A stretch of DNA of 28,439 bases from a virus: positions 1 through 28,439 of IMG/VR virus record IMGVR_UViG_3300044632_001273; one strand, written 5' to 3'. The position numbers and the translations under genes were made by a program. The notes under the pieces are model-generated. The model worked only from the letters and a program-made list of their open reading frames with translations. It was not told where the DNA came from and searched no databases. Shown piece by piece: positions 21,034 through 28,185 of this stretch (position 1 is the first letter of the stretch; each line of letters starts with the position of its first letter).

Positions 21034-22800
21034 TTATCTTAATGTATCCAAACTGAATGTAGCCAATCCATGTACATCAATTACACCGAAGTAACGGTTG
21101 TTCACCATTTTCTTCGCGTATCTTGTCATGATACCTTTGATAGGAGTCATGTTGAATGGGTTATACATTGTTGGAGTTAATTGTAATGGTACGTATGGAG
21201 CGTAAACATAACCAGCGTCTAACAATGACTTACCTTTATGTCCAATCAAGATTTTACCTGCTGGGAAGTAAGGGTCACGGTAAACTTGGTAACGTCCTGC
21301 TAAAGAACCTACCTTCTCAATACCCATGTTGTATTGATCTTGCTCAGGATGAGCGTTAGATACGTGGAAATACTCTAAATCATCAAATACTGCAGAAACT
21401 TCTGAAGATACAACAATCCAGTTAGCACCACCTCTAAGGGTTGTTTTGTGGATTTGAGCTGAAACTTGGTTAATCTTAGTGATTAAAGTTTGGTTCCAAT
21501 CTTTTTGAGTGTAACCAGCATATGCGTTACCGCCGTTACCGTATTTCCACTCATTGTAATCCCATTTAGCTTTCCATGCTGCACCTTTACGTAAGTCACG
21601 TAAGATTTCACGGTCAACTTCAGCGGCGATTTGCTCTGATAATAAAGCTGTTAATTCAGCTTCAGCGTCGATGTTGTGGAATGCACTAACATCTTGTGCT
21701 AATTCTGGAGACCAAGAAGCTCTTAATTTTCTTTCAGTTACAGAAACTGTTACTGATTCTAAATCAAAAGATACTTCACCGATTTGATCTTCAAATTCTA
21801 AGTTAGCGTAAGTTCTCCAAGTAGCTCTGAATTCAGATGCTGTTAATGTTGAACCTGTTACTTCGTAATCAGTATAACCAGCAGTTGCACTGTATTTTTG
21901 TAAATCAACTTGTACATAAATTAAACCGTCAGCATCACAAACATCGTAATAACCACCTGTGTTTGAACCAGCTCCGTATGATTTAGCACCATATTCTACG
22001 ATACCCTTACCGTACTTTTGAGTAACGATATTGATAGGTAAGTTGTCAGCTGCTGTTACACCTAAGAAAGCTTGTAAATTAGCGTCAGTTGTAACAACTT
22101 GTAAAGAAGCTAAGAATTCTTCAGAATCCATTTCGTGACCATTTGGTCCGATTAATTTACCAGCACCACCTGAAGTGAAACCTGATAAAGCTAATACAAC
22201 ATATGATTTAGTGGTACCTGTAGCAACTGAAGCTGCAGTTGTAACTGCACCATTTGAGAATGTTGCAATACCGATAGAAGTACCTGTTACAACGTCAAAA
22301 GAACCTTTTGAATAATCAAAAAGACCTTGGTCGTTTGCGTCAGATGCTTCATAAAAACGATCGTAAAGATTTCTAGTTTGTCCAGTATAACCAACATTTG
22401 GATCGTTGTTATCTGTTACACCGTTAGGTCCGCTATATGGAGAATAGTGACCGTTTGCGTTTCTATCTTGAATTTTAGGTACGAAGAAGAACAATTTACC
22501 GATTGGTAAGTTCATTGCTTGTACTGAAACGATATCGTTTGCTAATAATTTAGAGAATACACGACGGATAATTGGGAAAACTACTGTCTCAAAAGAACCA
22601 CTAGCATCAGATACTGCTGCTTCGTTGATTAAGTGTGACGCTTGGTTTTCATACAATTGCGCGATGTTATCTTTTTGGTGACCTTCAAGACCTTCTAAAA
22701 AGCCTAATTCGTCCCATTTTTTGATGGTATCTTCTTTGATAACTCTAAGGTGCTTAAGACCGATGTTACCTACCATTCCTGATTCTAATAATGCTCCCAT
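21034..22800 (-). CDS. 23: Major capsid protein, T4 gp23-like
   Basis: The protein has 588 residues (T4 gp23 has 521). The N-terminal 60 residues look like the removable delta region: helical, ending SHLINE before AAVSD, where I-N-E matches the T4 prohead-protease site. This is followed by FETVVFPIIRRVFSKLLAND and IVSVQAMNLPIGKLFFFVPK, very like the start of mature gp23. The P-domain region near residues 350-410 includes SFDLESVTVSVTERKLRASW and the conserved E-Q-I-A-A-E-V-D-R-E-I stretch. Residues about 95-330 contain Gly/Ala/Thr-rich insertions. It lies 29 nt after the scaffold gene and before a strong terminator. Confidence 0.95.
   Translation of the reverse strand: MGALLESGMVGNIGLKHLRVIKEDTIKKWDELGFLEGLEGHQKDNIAQLYENQASHLINEAAVSDASGSFETVVFPIIRRVFSKLLANDIVSVQAMNLPIGKLFFFVPKIQDRNANGHYSPYSGPNGVTDNNDPNVGYTGQTRNLYDRFYEASDANDQGLFDYSKGSFDVVTGTSIGIATFSNGAVTTAASVATGTTKSYVVLALSGFTSGGAGKLIGPNGHEMDSEEFLASLQVVTTDANLQAFLGVTAADNLPINIVTQKYGKGIVEYGAKSYGAGSNTGGYYDVCDADGLIYVQVDLQKYSATAGYTDYEVTGSTLTASEFRATWRTYANLEFEDQIGEVSFDLESVTVSVTERKLRASWSPELAQDVSAFHNIDAEAELTALLSEQIAAEVDREILRDLRKGAAWKAKWDYNEWKYGNGGNAYAGYTQKDWNQTLITKINQVSAQIHKTTLRGGANWIVVSSEVSAVFDDLEYFHVSNAHPEQDQYNMGIEKVGSLAGRYQVYRDPYFPAGKILIGHKGKSLLDAGYVYAPYVPLQLTPTMYNPFNMTPIKGIMTRYAKKMVNNRYFGVIDVHGLATFSLDTLR
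22621..22629 (-). other. Predicted prohead-protease cleavage site in the capsid protein (I-N-E, residues 58-60)
   Basis: The Ile-Asn-Glu codons precede Ala61-Ala62, close to the position where T4 gp23 loses its N-terminal 65 residues. The motif agrees with the (I/L)-x-E preference of gp21. This is a prediction only. Confidence 0.5.
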
Positions 22801-22829
22801 TTTAAAATATTTTGGTTTTTGTTTTTTAT

Positions 22830-24047
22830 TTATTTTATTTTCTTCATCATCTCCTTAATTCTACTGAATTGTGGATTCTCATAAGCTTTTGACTCAGATA
22901 ATACATCTGTAGAAGAAGAAGTTGTTGGAGTGTTAGAGATTTTTTCTGCCACAGTTTCGGTAACAGTTGTTTTAGTACCTAACTCTGACTTTATTGTTGA
23001 GAACAAACTTTTAGATTCGTTCATCGTTGAAACCGAATCAAATCTCTTTAATATGTTCAATTTCTCTTGTTTTGTAGTTGAATGTTCAGTGAACAAACGT
23101 GTAGCGTAAGCTAAGTTTGCGTTAAACACAGCAACTTCATTTAATTTTTCTTTGAATAAAATAAGAGCCTTCTTGTACTCAGCATTTTGCTTTTTCAAGT
23201 TTTCAACTTCTTCATTCATTTCATGACGACCAGCTTTAAACTTTTTACCTTGATTTGCAGGTACTCTAACGTCATTTGCGAAAGTACGAGCGGCTTCAGT
23301 AGCTTCAACTTCTTTAGGTTCTTCTTCTTTTGATTCACCTTCAGTAGCTTCAACTTCTTTTTCTTCTTCCATCTCTTCTTCTTCCATTTCAATTTCGTAG
23401 ATAGTTTCTTCTTCAGTTTCAGATTCTTCTTCAGATGGCATCATTTCTTCTTCCATTCCTAATTCTTCTTCAACTTCAGATTCTCCTTCATCATCAAGTT
23501 TGATGATGTACTCGTCATCAGCTGTTTCAAACTCAACATTGTTTCCGTCTTTTTTAACTACAATACCATCTTCTGGTTTCATAGCCTTAAACACTTTCAA
23601 TACTTCTTCATCAGAAGCACCTGTCATGTCCATAACGTCTTCGTCATCCATACCCATATCGTCAGAAGGTAATTCTAATGAATCTTCAGAATCCATAGAT
23701 TCTTCATCACCCATTTCATCACCACCAACTTCTGAATCTAATGACTCAATGTCTTTACTTGGTTCGTTATCGAGGTCGTCCATATTTTCAGCGTCATCAG
23801 CTTCAGCATCATCTGCTTCAGCATCGTCGTCTGACATATCATCTGTGTCCTCTTCGTCAGAAGTTGGTTGTTCAGAAACCTCAGTTTCGTCTTCAACTTT
23901 CTCCTCTTCTTCCAATGATTCTTTAAGCAAGTCCTTAAGTTCTTCCTTCATAGTTGAAGCAAGTATACCTTTTGCGTTTTGCTTTACTGCTTCTTCAAGA
24001 TTTTGTACTTGAAGTAACGCTTGTTCTAAAATAGATTTTTCAGTCAT
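22830..24047 (-). CDS. 22: Acidic prohead core / scaffold protein, gp22-like
   Basis: The protein has 405 residues. Residues 1-47 are a helical lead. Residues 48-255 are extremely acidic (Asp/Glu, with AEADDAEADDAEN repeats and a duplicated KEVEATE). Residues 275-345 form a coiled coil with NANLAYATRLFTEHSTTKQE, a pattern seen in T4-like scaffolds. The last residues are NPQFSRIKEMMKKIK. Several L/I-x-E tripeptides fit later digestion by the prohead protease. Gene order protease-scaffold-MCP matches T4 21-22-23. It is longer and more acidic than T4 gp22 (about 270 residues). The C-terminal helix recurs in other proteins of this window. Confidence 0.88.
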   Translation of the reverse strand: MTEKSILEQALLQVQNLEEAVKQNAKGILASTMKEELKDLLKESLEEEEKVEDETEVSEQPTSDEEDTDDMSDDDAEADDAEADDAENMDDLDNEPSKDIESLDSEVGGDEMGDEESMDSEDSLELPSDDMGMDDEDVMDMTGASDEEVLKVFKAMKPEDGIVVKKDGNNVEFETADDEYIIKLDDEGESEVEEELGMEEEMMPSEEESETEEETIYEIEMEEEEMEEEKEVEATEGESKEEEPKEVEATEAARTFANDVRVPANQGKKFKAGRHEMNEEVENLKKQNAEYKKALILFKEKLNEVAVFNANLAYATRLFTEHSTTKQEKLNILKRFDSVSTMNESKSLFSTIKSELGTKTTVTETVAEKISNTPTTSSSTDVLSESKAYENPQFSRIKEMMKKIK

Positions 24048-24073
24048 TGTGAAAATTTATTGTTTTTATTATA

Positions 24074-24081
24074 TATAAATA
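24074..24081 (-). promoter_or_regulatory. TATTTATA element upstream of the scaffold gene
   Basis: On the minus strand GTGTATTTATATA lies 26 nt before the scaffold ATG. It shares the GTGTATTTATA core with the copy before the protease gene. It probably drives scaffold and capsid genes together, since no element is seen in the 29-nt gap before the MCP gene. Confidence 0.5.
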
Positions 24082-24134
24082 CACGAGATTTAAGAAAAAC
24101 TCGGTTTTTAAATATTCCAGCCCTTATAAAATTA

Positions 24135-24818
24135 TTATTTAGATAAAAATTTATCCAAACCACCCATTAATTTCACCATTCTATCGTCCAATGATGGTTT
24201 CTTTTCTTCAGATTCTTGGTATTGTTCTCTCTCAGATGGGTCAGCAAAAACGTATGCCCCTGGTGTAGATGGTGAGGATACTAAATCAAAACACACCAAT
24301 TCAAAATCTTCTTGAACTATGTTTTGTCCTTTTATATTTTTTAACGAACCTACTCCTCTTGATGATATACCTAATGTTGCACCATTCATGATTAACATTG
24401 CCGCTTGATCTCCTTTAGTAGACACAATACCCATCTTTCTCCAACCTGGTGATGTGAATAGTTTTATCTTACCCATAAGGATTTTACCATCCCACCATGT
24501 TTCTAAAATTGAATGGGAAACTCTATCTAAATCAATAAGTGAAGAAGAAGGGTGGTTTAATTCATTTAATGCACCACCCTTTTTAATAAGTGTTTGATAT
24601 TTTTCGTTTTCTCTCTTTAATAGAACTTCGGGATAAATTCTTCCGTTCTTATTGGGAGTGTCATATTTTTGTAAAACGGCGTAAAGGATTAAATCTTGTG
24701 AAAAATCCATTTCCTTAGCCTCTCTAATGATTTGTTTGTTCTCTTCTGGAGATACGTGTCCAGCATCAAATTCAATTAAAATTCCGTGTCCAGTATCTTT
24801 AGGTCCTAATATCTTCAT
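24135..24818 (-). CDS. 21: Prohead core protease, T4 gp21-like
   Basis: The protein has 227 residues, the usual family size (T4 gp21 has 212). The serine protease triad is readable: His89 in NELNHPSSS, Ser152 or Ser153 in GATLGISSRGVGS, and Asp178 in VCFDLVSSPS. Also typical are LQKYDTPNKNGRIYP near residue 50 and TPGAYVFADP near 185. In T4 this enzyme cleaves scaffold, capsid and internal proteins after (I/L)-x-E. The C-terminal 20 residues (DRMVKLMGGLDKFLSK) form another Lys/Met/Leu helix. It has its own TATTTATA element. Confidence 0.93.
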   Translation of the reverse strand: MKILGPKDTGHGILIEFDAGHVSPEENKQIIREAKEMDFSQDLILYAVLQKYDTPNKNGRIYPEVLLKRENEKYQTLIKKGGALNELNHPSSSLIDLDRVSHSILETWWDGKILMGKIKLFTSPGWRKMGIVSTKGDQAAMLIMNGATLGISSRGVGSLKNIKGQNIVQEDFELVCFDLVSSPSTPGAYVFADPSEREQYQESEEKKPSLDDRMVKLMGGLDKFLSK

Positions 24819-24834
24819 CTATAGATTTTATTAC

Positions 24835-24842
24835 TATAAATA
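24835..24842 (-). promoter_or_regulatory. TATTTATA element upstream of the prohead protease
   Basis: On the minus strand GTGTATTTATAGTA lies 16 nt before the protease ATG, in the 38-nt gap after the preceding gene. Confidence 0.5.
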
Positions 24843-24856
24843 CACGGATATCCCTA

Positions 24857-25282
24857 TTATTTTTTTGATTTATAAAAATTGAATAATTTTTTATCATTTA
24901 ACCCTTTATCAATCACATTAATTAATACGTCTTTTACGTTATTTTTTATTTCCTTTGACTTTACATCAAATTGTCTATCAACGTATAATGTGATTTCAAG
25001 GTTCATAAATGACCTCTTTTCCATTTTAATACCCTTAGTCCTAATGTCTAAATCAACAATACATTGTTGTTTAAATAATGGATTTTTTAAATTATAAATT
25101 ATTTCTTTTACTTTACGTCTTGATTTATGTATTGTGACGTCAAAGTCATCTGTTTCATTCTCAGGTTGTAACCAAGAGTTGAATTTTAAATAAATGGTTT
25201 TAAGATTTTTAAAATCTACGGTACCGTAACCGATTTTTACTTCATCGTAAGTCCCTAATGGGATATACTTACCTGTTTTCAT
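24857..25282 (-). CDS. Unknown protein between portal and protease genes
   Basis: The protein has 141 residues, basic, with alternating strands and helices (KTGKYIPLGTYDEVKIGYGT; FDVTIHKSRRKVKEIIYNLK; MNLEITLYVDRQFDVKSKEI). No motif is recognised. It lies in the portal-protease interval that holds core genes 67 and 68 in T4, but its basic, mixed alpha/beta character differs from those small helical proteins. A head-completion or connector role is possible by position only. It is transcribed divergently from rpsU; the shared 104-bp region contains a 9-bp inverted repeat. Confidence 0.65.
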   Translation of the reverse strand: MKTGKYIPLGTYDEVKIGYGTVDFKNLKTIYLKFNSWLQPENETDDFDVTIHKSRRKVKEIIYNLKNPLFKQQCIVDLDIRTKGIKMEKRSFMNLEITLYVDRQFDVKSKEIKNNVKDVLINVIDKGLNDKKLFNFYKSKK

Positions 25283-25294
25283 TAATTCATAATA

Positions 25295-25320
25295 TTATTA
25301 ACATTTTATGGTGTTAATAA
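25295..25320. promoter_or_regulatory. 9-bp inverted repeat between divergent genes
   Basis: TTATTAACA and TGTTAATAA flank an 8-base centre. It begins 12 nt upstream of the minus-strand gene start at 25282 and ends 66 nt before the rpsU ATG. It could be an operator for a dimeric regulator or a weak hairpin in the leader of the 25282 gene. The rest of the 104-bp region is plain A/T-rich sequence. Confidence 0.35.
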
Positions 25321-25374
25321 AAAAATACACAAATTTTATTACAATTCCAAAATTATTTTCATATATTCGCAATA

Positions 25375-25382
25375 TATTTATA
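25375..25382 (+). promoter_or_regulatory. TATTTATA element 4 nt before rpsU
   Basis: TATTTATA is followed by AATT and the ATG. No Shine-Dalgarno-like sequence lies in the preceding 30 nt. Confidence 0.45.
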
Positions 25383-25386
25383 AATT

Positions 25387-25578
25387 ATGATTATAATAAA
25401 CTTAAACAACGAAAAAAGTATTGAATCTGCTTTAAGAACTTATAAACAAAAAGTTCAAAAAACAAAACAAATTCAAAAATTAAGAGAAAGACAAGAATTT
25501 GTAAAACCTTCAGTTAAAAAAAGAACTGAACGTTTAAAAGCGATTTATGTACAACAAATAAAAAATGGTCTTAGTTAA
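25387..25578 (+). CDS. rpsU: Phage-encoded ribosomal protein bS21
   Basis: The protein has 63 residues. The bS21 pattern is clear: MIIINLNNEKSIESALRTYK, QKVQKTKQIQKLRERQ, then FVKPSVKKRTERLKAIYVQQ. The FxKPSV...KAxYxQ form is the one I associate with Bacteroidota bS21 rather than the Arg-rich E. coli tail. bS21 sits on the 30S platform near the 16S rRNA 3' end. In Flavobacterium it is known to help hide the anti-Shine-Dalgarno tail. A phage copy could exchange into host ribosomes and bias initiation; phage S21 genes are known from metagenomes. It is the only plus-strand gene inside the capsid block and ends inside a shared palindrome with the convergent gene. Confidence 0.88.
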   Translation: MIIINLNNEKSIESALRTYKQKVQKTKQIQKLRERQEFVKPSVKKRTERLKAIYVQQIKNGLS

Positions 25579-25589
25579 GACCATTTTTT
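25560..25589. terminator. Bidirectional terminator formed by the coding ends of two convergent genes
   Basis: AAAAAATGGTCTTA and TAAGACCATTTTTT form a perfect 14-bp palindrome around GT, giving a GGTCTT/AAGACC stem with A and T tracts on both sides. Both stop codons lie within it. Transcripts from either side end in a hairpin plus U-tract. Confidence 0.85.
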
Positions 25590-26308
25590 AATTCTGATAA
25601 CCTGTAGTAGTTATATCTTGAAGGTGACATTTCATTCACTTCCTTTTTAACATTATCTAATTTGTTTTTCAATTCCAAATCATTTGATTCTGTTAATAAA
25701 CTATCAACCTTAGTTAAAACCGATTCTTTTAATTCTTCAGTTTGTTTTGTTAAATCCTCATATGATAATGAAAGTATAGTCTTCAATTGTCCTTGTTGTT
25801 CCTCATTTAATGTATTAGAATAAAGAACATTAAAGTTGTTTGCTAAAACAGCATGTAATAAATTTTCATTTGAAATTACTTTAGACTCTCCAATAACTTT
25901 AGTTTCTTTTTTAGTTGTTAAATGATCAACTAATTTTTTCTTCGCAATAACTTTACTCTCAATATTAGATAATGTGTCCTTAACCATTAATTGGTCTAAG
26001 GATTCATATAAATCATTTGTTGAAATTTCAATGTCACCTAATTTCACATCTAATGATTGACAAAATTCAAGTAAGCTATTATTTTGTTGACTCAACATTG
26101 TTTCTACCCCCTCAACAAATAATTTAGCGGTTTCTTTATCTTCAATATACTTGTTTTCAATTTCCTCATAGAACAAATACATTTCTTTAAAATCTTTATT
26201 TTCCTTTATTGTTGATAAAATGTCTCTAACTTCGGATTTATTTTCTTTAGTATAAGATTCCGTAATTTTAGTTAACATTTTAGTTTTTAGTGTTCCAAAT
26301 TTGTTCAT
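25571..26308 (-). CDS. Helical protein downstream of portal, possible prohead-core protein
   Basis: The protein has 245 residues, almost entirely helical and rich in Glu, Lys, Leu and Asn, with heptad-like stretches (about 5-75 and 170-230). It contains many L/I-x-E tripeptides. No enzyme motif is seen. It starts two bases after the portal stop, at the place of T4 core genes 67/68 (between 20 and 21), so a prohead core or portal-associated role is reasonable; I see no sequence match to name it. Its last residues ELKNGLN mirror the KNGLS end of bS21 because both are encoded by the two strands of one palindrome. Confidence 0.7.
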   Translation of the reverse strand: MNKFGTLKTKMLTKITESYTKENKSEVRDILSTIKENKDFKEMYLFYEEIENKYIEDKETAKLFVEGVETMLSQQNNSLLEFCQSLDVKLGDIEISTNDLYESLDQLMVKDTLSNIESKVIAKKKLVDHLTTKKETKVIGESKVISNENLLHAVLANNFNVLYSNTLNEEQQGQLKTILSLSYEDLTKQTEELKESVLTKVDSLLTESNDLELKNKLDNVKKEVNEMSPSRYNYYRLSELKNGLN

Positions 26309-26310
26309 TT

Positions 26311-28131
26311 TTAATCGTTTAAAATATCATTCAATTTATTTTCTATTTCATAAATATTACGTTGAGCCTTATCCATATCAAATAAGTCATTAAAACTTTG
26401 TTTTTCTTCTCCCAACATACCTAATATCTTTGATTTTTTAGATTTAGTAGATTCACTTAATGGTTCGGCCCCACCTTCGGCCGGTGGAGGTGGTGCTCCT
26501 CCACCTAAATCCATTCCACCCATATCACCTGCAGCTTCAGCAGATGCCGCTTCCATTGCCTTTTCTCTCTCCTCTTCAGGAATACCATATTTCTTATCAA
26601 CCTCATCAAATAAACCAGAACGTTTAATAACATTTTGTGTGTTTGTTAATTCAAATCCTAATGCACGTTCTAAACGTTGTTGTTGTAAATCTAACAACAC
26701 TTCACTTTCACTCATACCAAGAATATTTTTCTTAGCCCACGTATGTGATACAGGTAATATACCCATTTGAGATTGGTCAGATGTTGCGTCTTTATATAAC
26801 GTAATTTTTTCTTTCCATTGTTCAATTTTCAACAAATCAGATTGTGCTGATGGATTGGTTAAAGACAATGTAAAATTATTTAATTCATCTTCCATACCTA
26901 AAAGGTATAAATGAATTAATGCAATTTTATTTAATTCTTGTATTAATGATTTTTGAATTCTATTAATTGTTCTTGCGAAACGAATATCCATCATCGCTAA
27001 ACTCTTACCTTCACCAACAACTTCTTCAAAACCTAAAAATGCTTTTGGAATACGTAATGCTGCAAGTAACTTCTTTTGAATATATTCAATATCGGCAATT
27101 TCACCTAAGTTTTGTGCTCCGGGTAATGTTTCAATTGGATTTGTTTGTGACGGATCACGAACAGGAATGAAATAGTCTTGGTCAACTGCCATTTGATTAT
27201 ATCTCATATCCACCTGTCCATTATTTGGATTTTGAATTTGGTCTCTTTTGAATTTGTTTGCAACACGTTGTACATATGGTTCAATATCTTTATCGTCCAT
27301 ATTTCCAACAAATATTTTAAATACACGTCTTTCAGGTGCTCTTGATGTTCTATAAATTAACATCGCATCTTCAGCAAGTAAAAGTTGTTTCCAAATTCTT
27401 CTAATCTTATCTAACATAGAAGTTCCATAAGGAAGTTTTCTATCATCACCTAATAATCTAAAGTGTGCAATTTCCCATGCTTGAAATTCCATATCTTTAT
27501 TTTTCCACATAAATCGTAATTCACGACTTGGCATTTTTGAATCTGCAATTTGTCCATGGTTTCTTGCAGATGCACCTTCAATTCTTTCTATTTCAATATT
27601 TGGTAATTGTTGACAACCAACAATACCTTTTTCAGGGTCTAATTTTAAATAAACAAAATCATCACCATACTTACAAACACCTCTTGCCCACATTTGTAAG
27701 TTGGTATTAATATCTAATTTATTATTAAATAAATCTTCTAATAGTCCTTTAATTCTATCTGACTCGGAATAGACTGTAAGAATTTCACCTTTCTCCGACA
27801 TAGTTGTTGACTCTTCTGCGTAGATATCTAATGCGGCGGAAATTTCAGGAGTAAACTCCATAGATTCATAGTCATAATATGCCGCTAATCTATTTGGTTC
27901 ATAATAAACCGATTGATTATATAGAGATTGGTCTAATTTTGCCCATTTATCAGCAACGTATTGGCTTTGTTTCGCCTGTAACATTGCATTCTCATAATCT
28001 TCTCTATTATCTGTTTTTAATAATTCGTCTTTGTTAAAATTAAATGACGGAGTGTTCTCCTGTTTTACTTGACCAGGAAACCCAAACATTTTAGTTAGTT
28101 TCTGAAAGACGGTTAAATTTTGATTTGCCAT
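26311..28131 (-). CDS. 20: Portal vertex protein, T4 gp20-like
   Basis: The protein has 606 residues (T4 gp20 has 524). Family features include an N-terminal region with YYDYESMEFTPEISAALDIY, the DDFVYLKLDPEKGIVGCQQL segment and a stretch with LPYGTSMLDKIRRIWKQLLL. These are followed by AEDAMLIYRTSRAPERRVFK, the acidic clip region after QMAVDQDYFIPVRDPS, and a helix with IADIEYIQKKLLAALRIPKA followed by GFEE. The C-terminal 75 residues hold an Ala/Gly/Pro-rich linker (GGMDLGGGAPPPPAEGG) and a helical tail, an extension beyond the core fold. It forms the dodecameric DNA entry vertex and prohead initiator. A TATTTATA element lies 4 nt before the ATG. Confidence 0.95.
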   Translation of the reverse strand: MANQNLTVFQKLTKMFGFPGQVKQENTPSFNFNKDELLKTDNREDYENAMLQAKQSQYVADKWAKLDQSLYNQSVYYEPNRLAAYYDYESMEFTPEISAALDIYAEESTTMSEKGEILTVYSESDRIKGLLEDLFNNKLDINTNLQMWARGVCKYGDDFVYLKLDPEKGIVGCQQLPNIEIERIEGASARNHGQIADSKMPSRELRFMWKNKDMEFQAWEIAHFRLLGDDRKLPYGTSMLDKIRRIWKQLLLAEDAMLIYRTSRAPERRVFKIFVGNMDDKDIEPYVQRVANKFKRDQIQNPNNGQVDMRYNQMAVDQDYFIPVRDPSQTNPIETLPGAQNLGEIADIEYIQKKLLAALRIPKAFLGFEEVVGEGKSLAMMDIRFARTINRIQKSLIQELNKIALIHLYLLGMEDELNNFTLSLTNPSAQSDLLKIEQWKEKITLYKDATSDQSQMGILPVSHTWAKKNILGMSESEVLLDLQQQRLERALGFELTNTQNVIKRSGLFDEVDKKYGIPEEEREKAMEAASAEAAGDMGGMDLGGGAPPPPAEGGAEPLSESTKSKKSKILGMLGEEKQSFNDLFDMDKAQRNIYEIENKLNDILND

Positions 28132-28135
28132 TCTA

Positions 28136-28143
28136 TATAAATA
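28136..28143 (-). promoter_or_regulatory. TATTTATA element 4 nt before the portal gene
   Basis: On the minus strand GTATTTATA is followed by TAGA and the portal ATG, in the 54-nt gap after the stop of the upstream gene. Confidence 0.5.
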
Positions 28144-28185
28144 CTTTTCTTTATAATATAAACTAAAAACTTGACATTAGGAAGA

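Noticed and set aside
23500-24012. Ser-rich plus-strand frame opposite the scaffold gene
   Set aside because: Antisense reading of GAA/GAT/GAC-rich acidic codons; no independent support.
24085-24115. AAAAAC-TCG-GTTTTT inverted repeat between protease and scaffold genes as a terminator
   Set aside because: The stem is almost all A-T with a three-base loop and no clear following U-tract in the sense direction; too weak to call.
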